Source: DATHGT01 sp035317605
GTDB taxonomy: Bacteria > Methylomirabilota > Methylomirabilia > Rokubacteriales > CSP1-6
Length of the DNA: 22,862 nt
Direction of reading: 5' to 3'
Assembly (NCBI GenBank): GCA_035317605.1
Contig: DATHGT010000323.1
Coordinates: 1 to 22,862, forward strand
Below are positions 14,986 through 22,358 of the stretch, piece after piece. Position numbers and translations under genes: made by a program. Positions within the stretch are counted from its first letter, which is position 1; each line of letters starts with the position of its first letter. The notes beneath the pieces were generated by a model, which had not been told where the DNA came from, ran no database searches, and saw only the letters and a program-made list of their open reading frames with translations.

Positions 14986-15014
14986 AGATTAGGCCCAGAA
15001 TGGCCGCTCGTCAA
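14986..15014 (-). promoter_or_regulatory. Candidate sigma-70 promoter for the lipoprotein/kinase operon
   Basis: On the minus strand TTGACG (complement of 15009-15014) is followed after exactly 17 bases by TAATCT (complement of 14986-14991). The -35 matches the consensus at 5 of 6 positions and the -10 at 3 of 6, including the key first T, A and last T. It lies just after the stop of the upstream oxidoreductase and would give a leader of about 70 bases. Confidence 0.4.
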
Positions 15015-15043
15015 TGCGATCGTGCCCCCATTGCGGGCTCCGT

Positions 15044-16090
15044 TCAGCGACAGCCGGCGGCGTGCAGCCGCGGGAACACCTCGTCGCGAAACGCCCGGAT
15101 TTCCGCCTCGGGGCCGACGAAGGTCTGAAACGCCTGCACGTAGAGACTCGTGACTCCCGCGCCCGTCATCTCGACGATCCGCCGGGCGCAGTGCTCTGCG
15201 GTGCCCACGAGGCCGAACGTGTCGCAGAGTTGCGTGATGACCTCGTCCGGCACGAACGCAGTCGCGTCGATGGCCTGCTCCCAGTCTCGCGTGTGGGACA
15301 GATCGGGATAGATGTCGCGCACCGCCTGCGGGATCTCAAAGCGCGGCAGCCTGAGGCCCGCGTATTCGGCCCAGTGCGATCGCGGGCTCAGGATCGCCTG
15401 ATGGACGACGTTGGGCCTGGCCTGCCGGCGCGCCTCGGCGGTGGTGGCGGCGATGCCGACGCGAACCGTCCACACGATCTCGAGGTCGTCGAGCGTGCGG
15501 CCGCTCCGGCGCGCTCCTTCGGCGAGGTGGCCCAGCACCGCGTCGACGATGCCGCGATGAAAGCCGACCGACAGCATGACGCCGTCGGCGATCTCCCCCG
15601 CCAGCTCGATCGCCTTCGGTCCCGACGCCGCCATCAGCACGGGAATGTGCCGCCCCGACGCATAGGCCAGGCGGCCCGGCGTCGCCCCGAAGTCGATCGC
15701 CTTCCCCGCGAGGAGCGCCCGCAGCGCGGTGATGCACGCCCGCATCTCCGCCAGCGTGGCCGGCTTTCGTCCGATCGTGTGCGCGGACGTGTACCCGGTG
15801 CCGATGACGACCTTGGTGCGTCCGGGCGCCAGCTCGTCCACGCTCTGGACCGCGCTGGCCAGCACCGACACGTGACGGGTGAACGGATTGGTCACCGCGG
15901 GGAACAGCATCAGGCGCGACGTGTTGACCGCGGCCAGCCCCAGCGTCACGAACGTGTCGCGACAGAGCAGCTGGCTGTCGAGAATGCCGACGCCGTCGAA
16001 GCCCGCCGCCTCGACGTCCTGGATCAACGCGAGCAAGGCCGGCAACGGCATGGTGCCGGGGACCCTGAGCGTGGCCTGAACGCGCGTCAT
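15044..16090 (-). CDS. LLM-class flavin-dependent oxidoreductase
   Basis: A 348-residue luciferase-like (alpha/beta-barrel) flavoprotein. The early strand AAGFDGVGILDSQ, the TRLMLFPAVTNPFTRH-like segment near 60-72, GRTKVVIGTGYTS near 90-101, and PVLMAASGPKAIELAGEIADGVM near 149-171 are typical of the coenzyme F420- or FMN-dependent methylene-tetrahydromethanopterin-reductase-like branch. The substrate cannot be told from sequence. It is the last gene of the run shared with a second LLM protein (51-base gap), and the injection-system block begins beyond it, so no functional link to that system is claimed. The ATG at 16090 has GGGAG about 8 bases upstream. Confidence 0.9.
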   Translation of the reverse strand: MTRVQATLRVPGTMPLPALLALIQDVEAAGFDGVGILDSQLLCRDTFVTLGLAAVNTSRLMLFPAVTNPFTRHVSVLASAVQSVDELAPGRTKVVIGTGYTSAHTIGRKPATLAEMRACITALRALLAGKAIDFGATPGRLAYASGRHIPVLMAASGPKAIELAGEIADGVMLSVGFHRGIVDAVLGHLAEGARRSGRTLDDLEIVWTVRVGIAATTAEARRQARPNVVHQAILSPRSHWAEYAGLRLPRFEIPQAVRDIYPDLSHTRDWEQAIDATAFVPDEVITQLCDTFGLVGTAEHCARRIVEMTGAGVTSLYVQAFQTFVGPEAEIRAFRDEVFPRLHAAGCR

Positions 16091-16141
16091 CCCGTCGCTC
16101 CCGATCTCACGTGTGCGCCCGCCGCGGCGACGCCGAACGTC

Positions 16142-17014
16142 CTAGGCGCCGTCGAGCGCGGGCCTCATCTTCAGGATCGCGTCGATGTGGGCGCGCGGGG
16201 AGAGTCCCGAGCCCATGGTGTTCACCGAAAGGTGGGTGGCGCCGAGGTCCCGCCACTCGCGGGCCCGCTTGGCCCACTCGGTCGGGCCCCCGATGCCGTA
16301 GGCGAAGCGGCCCTCGATGCCCACGGCGGAGGGCGGGCGGCCGGCGTCCTTCATGTACGCGCGCACGCGATCGAGCGTGTGGCTCGCCTCGTCGCCGGGC
16401 TGAAACTGGGGGAACCAGCCGTCGGAGATCTCGGCCACCCGCCTGAGCACGGGCTCGGCCATGCCGCCCATCCACACCGGGATGGGACGCTGGACGGGCA
16501 GCGGGTTGATGCCGGCGCGGTCGAGACGATGGTAGGCGCCCTGGAAGTTCACCACCGGCTCGGTCCAGAGCTTGCGCATCACCGCGATCTGCTCGCTGAC
16601 GCGGCGGCCGCGGGTATGGAAGTCCTCGTTCAGCGCCTCGTATTCCACGTGGTTCCAGCCGATGCCCACGCCGAGGCGCAGGCGGCCGCCGGTGAGCACG
16701 TCCACCGCCGCGGCCTGCTTGGCCACCAGCGCGGTCTGCCGCTGGGGCAGGATGAGGATGCCGGTGACGAGCTCGAGGCGCTGCGTGCAGGCGCCGAGGT
16801 AACCGAACAGGACGAAGACCTCGTGGAAGGCACTCTCGTCGGTGTACGGCGGGCGGCGCCCGAGCTTGTCGAAGCGTTCCACCTTGGCGCCCAGCACGTG
16901 ATCGAAGACGAGCAGGTGATCGTAGCCCGCCCCCTCGGCGGCCTGGGCATAGTCGCGGATCACCACGGGATCCGAGCCGATCTCCGTCTGCGGAAACACC
17001 ACCCCGAGCTTCAT
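16142..17014 (-). CDS. LLM-class (probably F420-dependent) oxidoreductase
   Basis: A 290-residue luciferase-like protein starting MKLGVVFPQTEIG. Signatures are GYDHLLVFDHVLG at about 30-42, ELVTGILILPQRQ at about 81-93, GGRLRLGVGIGWNHVEYEAL at about 109-128, and PIPVWMGGMAEPVLRRVAEISDGWFP at about 178-203. This pattern is characteristic of the F420-dependent LLM subfamily common in actinobacteria and several uncultivated soil phyla. The substrate is unknown. The start has a strong GGAGGAG 8 bases upstream, and that site forms the right arm of an 8-bp inverted repeat (see the separate entry). It lies 63 bases after the catalase gene. Confidence 0.92.
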   Translation of the reverse strand: MKLGVVFPQTEIGSDPVVIRDYAQAAEGAGYDHLLVFDHVLGAKVERFDKLGRRPPYTDESAFHEVFVLFGYLGACTQRLELVTGILILPQRQTALVAKQAAAVDVLTGGRLRLGVGIGWNHVEYEALNEDFHTRGRRVSEQIAVMRKLWTEPVVNFQGAYHRLDRAGINPLPVQRPIPVWMGGMAEPVLRRVAEISDGWFPQFQPGDEASHTLDRVRAYMKDAGRPPSAVGIEGRFAYGIGGPTEWAKRAREWRDLGATHLSVNTMGSGLSPRAHIDAILKMRPALDGA

Positions 17015-17022
17015 GTCGTGTC

Positions 17023-17065
17023 CTCCTCCATGCTCCGGGAGTGTACCCCGGCCCCGGTGGAGGAG
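17023..17065 (-). promoter_or_regulatory. Inverted repeat that could sequester the oxidoreductase ribosome binding site
   Basis: CTCCTCCA (17023-17030) and TGGAGGAG (17058-17065) are perfect 8-bp complements. In the minus-strand mRNA the right arm is UGGAGGAG, the Shine-Dalgarno of the LLM oxidoreductase. A smaller GC-rich hairpin (CCGGG/CCCGG) nests inside. It starts about 12 bases after the catalase stop. There is no U-run, so simple intrinsic termination is unlikely; translational control or transcript-end protection is possible. Confidence 0.4.
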
Positions 17066-17077
17066 TGTGTACGGCGA

Positions 17078-19255
17078 TCAGACGGGAATGTGCTGGGCCT
17101 TCGCTTCGCGACTCCATGCCCGGTGCCGCGCGATGCTCGCGATGAACTCCGCCGCCACCTTGGCGACGTCGCCATCGCCGCCGGCCACCACGCCCTCCTC
17201 CAGCGGCCCCGCCTTCGCGCGCGCTCCGTTCGGCTTCTGCTCGGTGGGCAGCAGGGAGACGCCGGCGCCCGTCGCCGCCAGCGCCTTGCAGTGCTTGTAG
17301 GCCTCGGTGACGAAGAGCTGCGCCTTCGCGTCCTGGCTGAGCGCCTTCACGCTGTCCGATCCGCCCGGCACGAACACCGCGTCGAACAGTACGGAGCCCA
17401 CCGTGAGCAGGCTGAAGTCCACGGGAATCTTCGCGCCGCGGCTGCCCGCGAGCGTCCCGCCGTGCGGTGCGATCACCTTGGCCGTGGCTCCCGCGGCATC
17501 GAGCGCCTTCTTCATCGTCTCGATCGCGCTCGCGTCCACGCCGTCCGCGGCCAGGATCGCCACCTTGCGACCCTTCGCGGTGTCCTTGATCGTGTTCGCC
17601 ATGCTGAGCGCGCCCGACGCCTCGAGCGTCTGCTTCGGACGCCGCGGCTCGAAGTCCTTGGGCTTTCCGTCGGCGGGAACGCTGCGGTTGAGCGGCGGCT
17701 CCACGCGGGGCACCGCGGGCAGACCGAGGCCCTCGGCGACGCGCTCGGCCAGCGAGCGGTCGACGTGCGCGAGCATCCCCACCATGCGCTCGCACACGGC
17801 CGCCGCGTCCACCTTGCCCAGCTCGAACCGCAGGGCCTGGACGATGTGATCCTTTTCGTTCTCGGACTGGCTGTTCCAGAAGAGCGTGGCCTGGCTGAAG
17901 TGGTCGAAGAACTTCTCGCCCCGCGCCCGCCGCTTGGTGTCGTCGATGCGCTCGGGATAGCTCACGAACCCTCCGGCACGGGCGCCGGCCTGGAACGGAC
18001 AGCCGCCGCCGAGCGTGTTGGGGTCGTAGCTCGTCTGGCCCACGCTGATCGTCTGGCGCATGTGGCCGTCGCGCTGGTTGTTGTGCACGGGCGCCACCGG
18101 CCGGTTGATGGGAATCTCGTGGAAGTTCGGGCCGCCGAGCCGGAGCAGCTGGGTGTCGGTATACGAGAACAACCGGCCCTGGAGGAGCGGATCGTTCGTG
18201 AAGTCGATGCCGGGCACGATGTGGCCGGGATGGAAGGCGACCTGCTCGGTCTCGGCGAAGAAGTTGTCGGGATTGCGGTTGAGGACGAGCCGGCCCACGC
18301 GCTGCACGGGCACGAGCTCCTCGGGGACGATCTTGGTCGGATCGAGCAGATCGAAGTCGAAGCGGTCCTCGTCCTTCTCCTCGATGATCTGTAATCCGAG
18401 CTCCCACTCCGGATACGCCCCGCCCTCGATCGCCTCCCAGAGGTCGCGCCGGTGGAAATCGGGGTCCTTGCCCGAGATCTTCAGCGCCTCGTCCCACAGC
18501 ACGGAGTGCACGCCGAGGAGCGGCTTCCAGTGGAACTTCACGAAGCGCGCCTCGCCCCGCTCGTTGACCAGGCGAAACGTGTGGACCCCGAAGCCTTCCA
18601 TCATGCGGAAGCTGCGCGGAATGGCGCGGTCGGACATGACCCACATGATCATGTGCATCGATTCCGGCATGACCGAGATGAAGTCCCAGAACGTGTCGTG
18701 GGCCGAGGCCGCCTGCGGCATCTCGTTGTGCGGCTCCGGCTTCACCGCGTGGACCAGGTCGGGAAACTTCACCGCATCCTGGATGAAGAAGACCGGGATG
18801 TTGTTGCCGACGAGGTCGAAGTTACCTTCCTCGGTGTAGAACTTGACCGCGAAGCCCCGAACGTCGCGGGCTAGGTCACTGGAGCCGCGCGAGCCCGCCA
18901 CCGTGGAGAAGCGCACGAAGACGGGGGTGGTCCGGGCGGAGTCCTGGAGGAACGCCGCCTTCGTCCAGCGCGCCAGCGACTTATAGACCCGGAACGTGCC
19001 GTGAGCCGCGGCTCCCCGCGCGTGGACGACGCGCTCGGGGATGCGCTCGTGATCGAAGTGCGTGATCTTTTCGCGCAGGATGAAGTCTTCGAGGAGTGAC
19101 GGCCCCCGGGCGCCCGCCTTGAGCGAGTTCTGGTTGTCGTTGATGCGGGTGCCGTGATTGGTGGTGAGCGCCTGATCCGCGCCGCTCTCGCGAGCGGCCT
19201 CGAGCGCCTTGACCTTATCGTTCGTGGCGGGCTTCACCGGGGGCTTGCGGGGCAT
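17078..19255 (-). CDS. katE: Large-subunit HPII-type catalase
   Basis: A 725-residue clade II catalase that converts hydrogen peroxide to water and oxygen in the cytoplasm. Heme-pocket residues are visible: distal His78 (VVHARG), Asn151 (LVGNNIPVFF) and proximal Tyr365 (RLFSYTDTQ). From memory, the E. coli HPII residues are His128, Asn201 and Tyr415, a constant offset of 50. His342 (FHPGHIVPG) aligns with HPII His392, which crosslinks to the heme Tyr, so that bond may form here too. A C-terminal DJ-1/PfpI-like domain (about 565-715, starting GRKVAILAADGVDAS) is typical of large catalases. The ATG follows the stop of the small membrane-protein gene by one base, implying coupled translation, although its own ribosome binding site is weak. 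Confidence 0.97.
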   Translation of the reverse strand: MPRKPPVKPATNDKVKALEAARESGADQALTTNHGTRINDNQNSLKAGARGPSLLEDFILREKITHFDHERIPERVVHARGAAAHGTFRVYKSLARWTKAAFLQDSARTTPVFVRFSTVAGSRGSSDLARDVRGFAVKFYTEEGNFDLVGNNIPVFFIQDAVKFPDLVHAVKPEPHNEMPQAASAHDTFWDFISVMPESMHMIMWVMSDRAIPRSFRMMEGFGVHTFRLVNERGEARFVKFHWKPLLGVHSVLWDEALKISGKDPDFHRRDLWEAIEGGAYPEWELGLQIIEEKDEDRFDFDLLDPTKIVPEELVPVQRVGRLVLNRNPDNFFAETEQVAFHPGHIVPGIDFTNDPLLQGRLFSYTDTQLLRLGGPNFHEIPINRPVAPVHNNQRDGHMRQTISVGQTSYDPNTLGGGCPFQAGARAGGFVSYPERIDDTKRRARGEKFFDHFSQATLFWNSQSENEKDHIVQALRFELGKVDAAAVCERMVGMLAHVDRSLAERVAEGLGLPAVPRVEPPLNRSVPADGKPKDFEPRRPKQTLEASGALSMANTIKDTAKGRKVAILAADGVDASAIETMKKALDAAGATAKVIAPHGGTLAGSRGAKIPVDFSLLTVGSVLFDAVFVPGGSDSVKALSQDAKAQLFVTEAYKHCKALAATGAGVSLLPTEQKPNGARAKAGPLEEGVVAGGDGDVAKVAAEFIASIARHRAWSREAKAQHIPV

Positions 19256-19256
19256 G

Positions 19257-19442
19257 TTAGGAGCTCGCCCCCTCGGACTTCAACCGCTCCGGGATTCGCT
19301 GAACGGTTTCCAGGGCGTCATCGAGCGTTTGCATGGTCTTCTCGCGCAGGCCCGGAAGCTGCGTGTCCAGCATCGAGCCGATCTCCTTGCGCCAGTACCA
19401 GGCGGCGGCACCGACGGCGAGCACGGTGATCCATTTCATCAT
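19257..19442 (-). CDS. Small single-pass membrane protein
   Basis: A 61-residue protein. One hydrophobic helix (about 3-18, WITVLAVGAAAWYW) is followed by a basic residue pair and an amphipathic charged helix. No family is recognised. The start at 19442 (ATGATG) is chosen for an AGGAG about 8 bases upstream; the longer frame beginning at 19511 has no such site. It is separated from the catalase ATG by a single base, so the two are almost certainly co-transcribed and may be translationally coupled. A role in membrane association or stress response alongside the catalase is inference. Confidence 0.7.
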   Translation of the reverse strand: MMKWITVLAVGAAAWYWRKEIGSMLDTQLPGLREKTMQTLDDALETVQRIPERLKSEGASS

Positions 19443-19460
19443 GATGGTCTCCTCTCTCCA

Positions 19461-19496
19461 GCGAACGCGCGTAGGTTCGCTCTCTCTCGTGATCAA
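19461..19496 (-). promoter_or_regulatory. Weak candidate promoter and dyad upstream of the catalase operon
   Basis: GCGAAC (19461-19466) and GTTCGC (19475-19480) form a 6-bp inverted repeat with an 8-base spacer, directly upstream of the Shine-Dalgarno of the small membrane protein. On the minus strand a -35-like TTGATC (complement of 19491-19496) stands 17 bases before a poor -10 (TACGCG) that overlaps the dyad. An operator controlling the catalase operon would fit this geometry, but the promoter match is weak. Confidence 0.25.
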
Positions 19497-19550
19497 GTTT
19501 GCATGGAGCAAGGCGCGGGCCAGGCACTTCCCTCTCGCCGTGACGTCAGC

Positions 19551-21316
19551 CTAGGGCAGGGACGGGTCGTCGCCGTGCAGCGCGTCGCCTCGGTGGAGGC
19601 GAGCGGCGATGTCGTAGGTCTGGCGGACGGCCCGCACCGTCGGAGCGTGGGCGGTAAGGAAGCGCGCTGCTCCGATGAGCACGTGGTCGCCCAGGCCCCG
19701 GCCGGCAAACCGGCGGTACTGCCGGACGCGGCCTCGTAGATCTGGAATTCGTGGAATCCGGCATCCTCCCGCAGGAGCGCGTGGCCGAGCGTGTTCACGA
19801 CCTCCTCGTGCCGACCGCCCCGGAGGACATCGGCGACGAGCTGGGCCGTCTCGTCCACGTGACCCTGGACGTCGAAGGCGCCGAGTAGCTGCTCACGGCC
19901 GGGCGAGCGCCCGGACGGGGTGGGCAGCGGCTGCTTGGGGAGGTTCAGGAAGCGCTCCAGATAGATCGACATCGCCCCGTCGAACAGGCCGCGCGCGAGG
20001 AGCCTCGACGGCGCGCGTCGCATCGCCTGGTCGACCCCGTTGGCGTACGAGAAGCTGTGGTGGACGGTGTCCCAGTCGCCGAACTCGTTCGAGACGTGGA
20101 AGTGCAGAGTCCGACGGGCGGCGGCATAGGCCACCGCGGCTGAAAGCTCGCCGAGGGGTACGCCTCGCCGTACCAGATCGAGCATCGTCGACAGCGTCTC
20201 CTCCGGTTCGCCGTCGAGGATCCTCTCGGCGAGGTCCTGGTGGCCGTCCCAGCCACCGACCCGCTTCCCACCTTCGTCAAGGGCGGCGGGAAGCTCCTCG
20301 TACACGCTCCAGAGCAGCGTCGCCAGATCCACGGGATGGCGCCAGTTGGACGACTCTTCCATCCGCTGGGCCCGAACCATGTTCGGGACGAGGGAGGGCA
20401 GGATCTCCTCGGCGTGCTCCCAGCCGATGTGATCGAGGAGCTCGAAGGCCTTGTTGGCGAAATCCAGGGAGTGACCGACGTCGAGGAAGAGGTGGTCGGT
20501 GCAGGCGGCGAAGATCATGTCGGCGACCGCGCGGGGCGAAAGCCCGATGTGGATGGCGGTGCGCAGCGTGCGCTTGGCGGCCTCCTCGGCCCGCACCTCG
20601 ATGAATCGGCGAAACCAGTCGAGATACCGCTCCGGTCGCGTCTCGGTCGTGGCCAGTGGTTCCAGGCCGAAGTCGGGTGGCTGGCGCGCCGTGGAGCGCG
20701 CGACGTGCACCAGCCCATGGTAGATGGCGAGGGGACGATCCTCACCGTCGAGGCTGGGCAGCACGTTGGCCATGCCGGTCAGGATGGAGAGGCCGGTGCT
20801 CCAGCCGCGCGCCCTGTTGCGGATGCCGAAGAGTGCCGCCTCGCGAAGGACGTCCTTCGTCGCCCCTTGCTCGGTCAGCGCGATGACGCTCTTGGCCAGC
20901 ACCAGGCGAATGTCCTGCTCGAGGCCCTCGGTGAGCTTGCCCATCCAATGAGCCCGACGGTCTTCCTCGGTGGCCCCCCAGCGGAGCCAGACGTCACCCC
21001 CGGACATCTCCACGTCGAAGACGGTCACGTCGTCGGCGAAGGGGTCGAAGGTGCAGCCGCCGGCAAGCTCGAACTTGGCGTGGTGCCAGTGGCACGTGAG
21101 GATGCCGTCCTTGACGGTGCCGCGATGGAGCGGGAAGCCCATGTGGGGACATCGGTTGTCCACGGCGAACACCCGCCCCTCCTCCAGCAGCACGAGCACG
21201 GTTCGCCCGTTGACCGAAATCACCTTTCGGCGCTCGCGCTCCAGGTCTTCGAAGGTGCAGATCTTGATGCGGGCGTCGGCCTCGCTCCGGTCGTGATGAG
21301 GTGCGTGCGTCGCCAT
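19551..21316 (-). CDS. Rieske [2Fe-2S] protein with large helical domain (apparent frameshift)
   Basis: The N-terminal domain (about 15-115) is a Rieske ferredoxin: CPHMGFPLHRG near 55-66 and CHWHHAKFELAGG near 74-86 supply the Cys/His ligands. About 450 residues of helix-rich sequence follow, with several histidine-containing motifs (YHGLVHVARS, HFHVSNEFGD, HHSFSYANG). I do not confidently assign that domain. The frame beginning at the ATG (21316) reads well to QIYEAA, then turns into Ser/Thr/Pro-rich nonsense. Another frame, entered near 19727-19732, continues as VRQYRRFAGRGLGDHVLIGAA to a TAG at 19551-19553. One missing base would explain this, either a real mutation or a sequence error. 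The intact product would be about 588 residues. The role is probably electron transfer to, or oxygenation by, the fused domain. Confidence 0.85.
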
Positions 21317-21419
21317 GGGCTCGATGATACGGGAGAATGGCGGGGGCCCCGAGCGCGCAGAAGCGAAGGGGAGCCGCCTGCCTTCCTCGACGGAGCCGAT
21401 CTACGCGCCGACGCTAATT

Positions 21420-21444
21420 TTTGGAACCAGAATCTGGAACCAAA
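21420..21444. promoter_or_regulatory. 25-bp quasi-palindrome between the Rieske gene and tRNA-Lys
   Basis: The segment has two-fold symmetry: an outer TTTGG/CCAAA pair, an A-A mismatch pair, and an inner CCAGA/TCTGG around one central base. It also contains the direct repeat TGGAACCA at 21422-21429 and 21437-21444. It lies about 105 bases upstream of the Rieske start and downstream of the tRNA. It looks like a binding site for a dimeric regulator or a small hairpin. The rest of the 171-base gap (21317-21487) shows no clear promoter. Confidence 0.35.
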
Positions 21445-21480
21445 CCGGTCGGGCGCCGAGGGTCGTCGCGCAAGCGGTGG

Positions 21481-21486
21481 AAAAAA
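21481..21486 (-). terminator. T-run after tRNA-Lys
   Basis: Six consecutive T residues on the minus strand begin one base after the encoded CCA of the tRNA. The tRNA itself is the only strong structure upstream. It may end or pause transcription of the tRNA unit. Confidence 0.35.
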
Positions 21487-21487
21487 T

Positions 21488-21563
21488 TGGTGAGCCGTCT
21501 GGGGATCGAACCCAGGACCCCCTGATTAAAAGTCAGGTGCTCTACCATCTGAGCTAACGGCTC
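21488..21563 (-). tRNA. tRNA-Lys (anticodon UUU)
   Basis: A 76-base cloverleaf. The acceptor stem pairs GAGCCGT with ACGGCTC. The D arm contains AGCTCAGATGGTAGAGC. The anticodon arm is CCTGA-CTTTTAA-TCAGG with TTT as the anticodon, read as lysine. The T arm has CTGGG-TTCGATC-CCCAG, and the discriminator A and CCA end are encoded. A possible -10 (TAGAAT, complement of 21591-21596) lies about 28 bases upstream. No flanking direct repeat or integrase gene suggests use as an integration site in this window. Confidence 0.97.
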
Positions 21564-21614
21564 GTTGGGGATTCGCAACGGGCAGAAGTGATTCTACCGC
21601 GCTCCGTCCCGTGG

Positions 21615-22358
21615 ATGGTGCAGACTGCGGGACTTGTGACCCTCACCTTCGTCGCCACCGCGCTGATCATCGCCCTCGCGAGCTTCGTGATGGGGCTGGC
21701 GGGGTTCGGGATCGGGCTGGTGGCGCTCGCGTTCCTGCCGTTCGTGATGTCGCCAGTGCCGGCGATCGTGTTGACCACGCTCTACGCGCTGGTGTTCTCG
21801 ATCGTGATCCTGGCGCCGCTGCGTCGCGAGATCCAGTCGGTGCAGATGACGCAGCTCCTGATCGGCACCGTGTTCGGCACGCCGCTCGGCGTCTGGGGAT
21901 TGGCGGTGCTGCCGGCCACCGTGATCAACCGGCTGATCGGCGCGGTCCTCGTCGGGATGACCGCGCTCGAGTGGTGGCATCTCGCGCCGCGACGGCTCGC
22001 AGCGCCCGGCTGGGGCTACGGCGCCGGCGTGCTCGCGGGTGTGCTCGGGGGCGCCGTCGGCACGCCGGGTCCGCCGGTGATCCTCTACGCGGCGGCGCAG
22101 GAGTGGAGCCCGCGCACGGTGAAGGCGAACCTGCTCGCGTTCTTCATCGTGAACCAGGCCGTCATTCTCGTGGGCTACTGGTGGGCCGATCTCTTCGGCG
22201 CCGACGTGCTGAAGCTCGCGCTGTGGCTCGCGCTGCCCGCCCTCGTCGGCGTCGCCGCCGGGGTCGCGGTCTTCAACCGGATCGACGCGCGGCGGTTCCG
22301 CCAGATCGTGTTCGCCGTGCTCTTCGTTTCCGGCGTCGTGCTGCTCCTCCGCGGCTGA
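21615..22358 (+). CDS. TauE/SafE-family membrane permease
   Basis: A polytopic inner-membrane protein of about 247 residues with seven or eight hydrophobic helices. An early FVMGLAGFGIGLVALAFLP helix and a later AGVLAGVLGGAVGTPGPPVILY segment are the paired half-repeats of the TauE/SafE family. Members export or import sulfite, sulfoacetate, taurine-derived anions and other small organic anions; the substrate here is unknown. It is the only plus-strand gene in the window, diverging from tRNA-Lys and converging on purA. The ATG at 21615, just before the first helix, is preferred over a GTG at 21588 that would overlap the probable tRNA promoter. Neither has a Shine-Dalgarno. Confidence 0.9.
   Translation: MVQTAGLVTLTFVATALIIALASFVMGLAGFGIGLVALAFLPFVMSPVPAIVLTTLYALVFSIVILAPLRREIQSVQMTQLLIGTVFGTPLGVWGLAVLPATVINRLIGAVLVGMTALEWWHLAPRRLAAPGWGYGAGVLAGVLGGAVGTPGPPVILYAAAQEWSPRTVKANLLAFFIVNQAVILVGYWWADLFGADVLKLALWLALPALVGVAAGVAVFNRIDARRFRQIVFAVLFVSGVVLLLRG

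Noticed and set aside
15014..18394. A plus-strand open frame of over 1100 codons opposite the two LLM genes and the catalase
   Set aside because: It is antisense to three well-supported genes, its composition is rich in Arg, His and Gly as expected from mirrored GC-rich codons, and it shows no domain motif.
16107..18644. A minus-strand frame of 845 codons across the catalase and an LLM gene
   Set aside because: It is out of frame with both genes, very rich in Arg/Gly/Pro/Ala, and spans an intergenic gap.
19541..19548. The perfect palindrome TGACGTCA just after the Rieske stop
   Set aside because: Eight-base palindromes of this composition are expected by chance in such DNA, and it is not placed at a promoter.
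21488..21563. tRNA-Lys as an attachment site of an integrated element
   Set aside because: No integrase gene and no duplicated tRNA 3' end could be found in the window, and the genes on both sides look like ordinary chromosomal genes.
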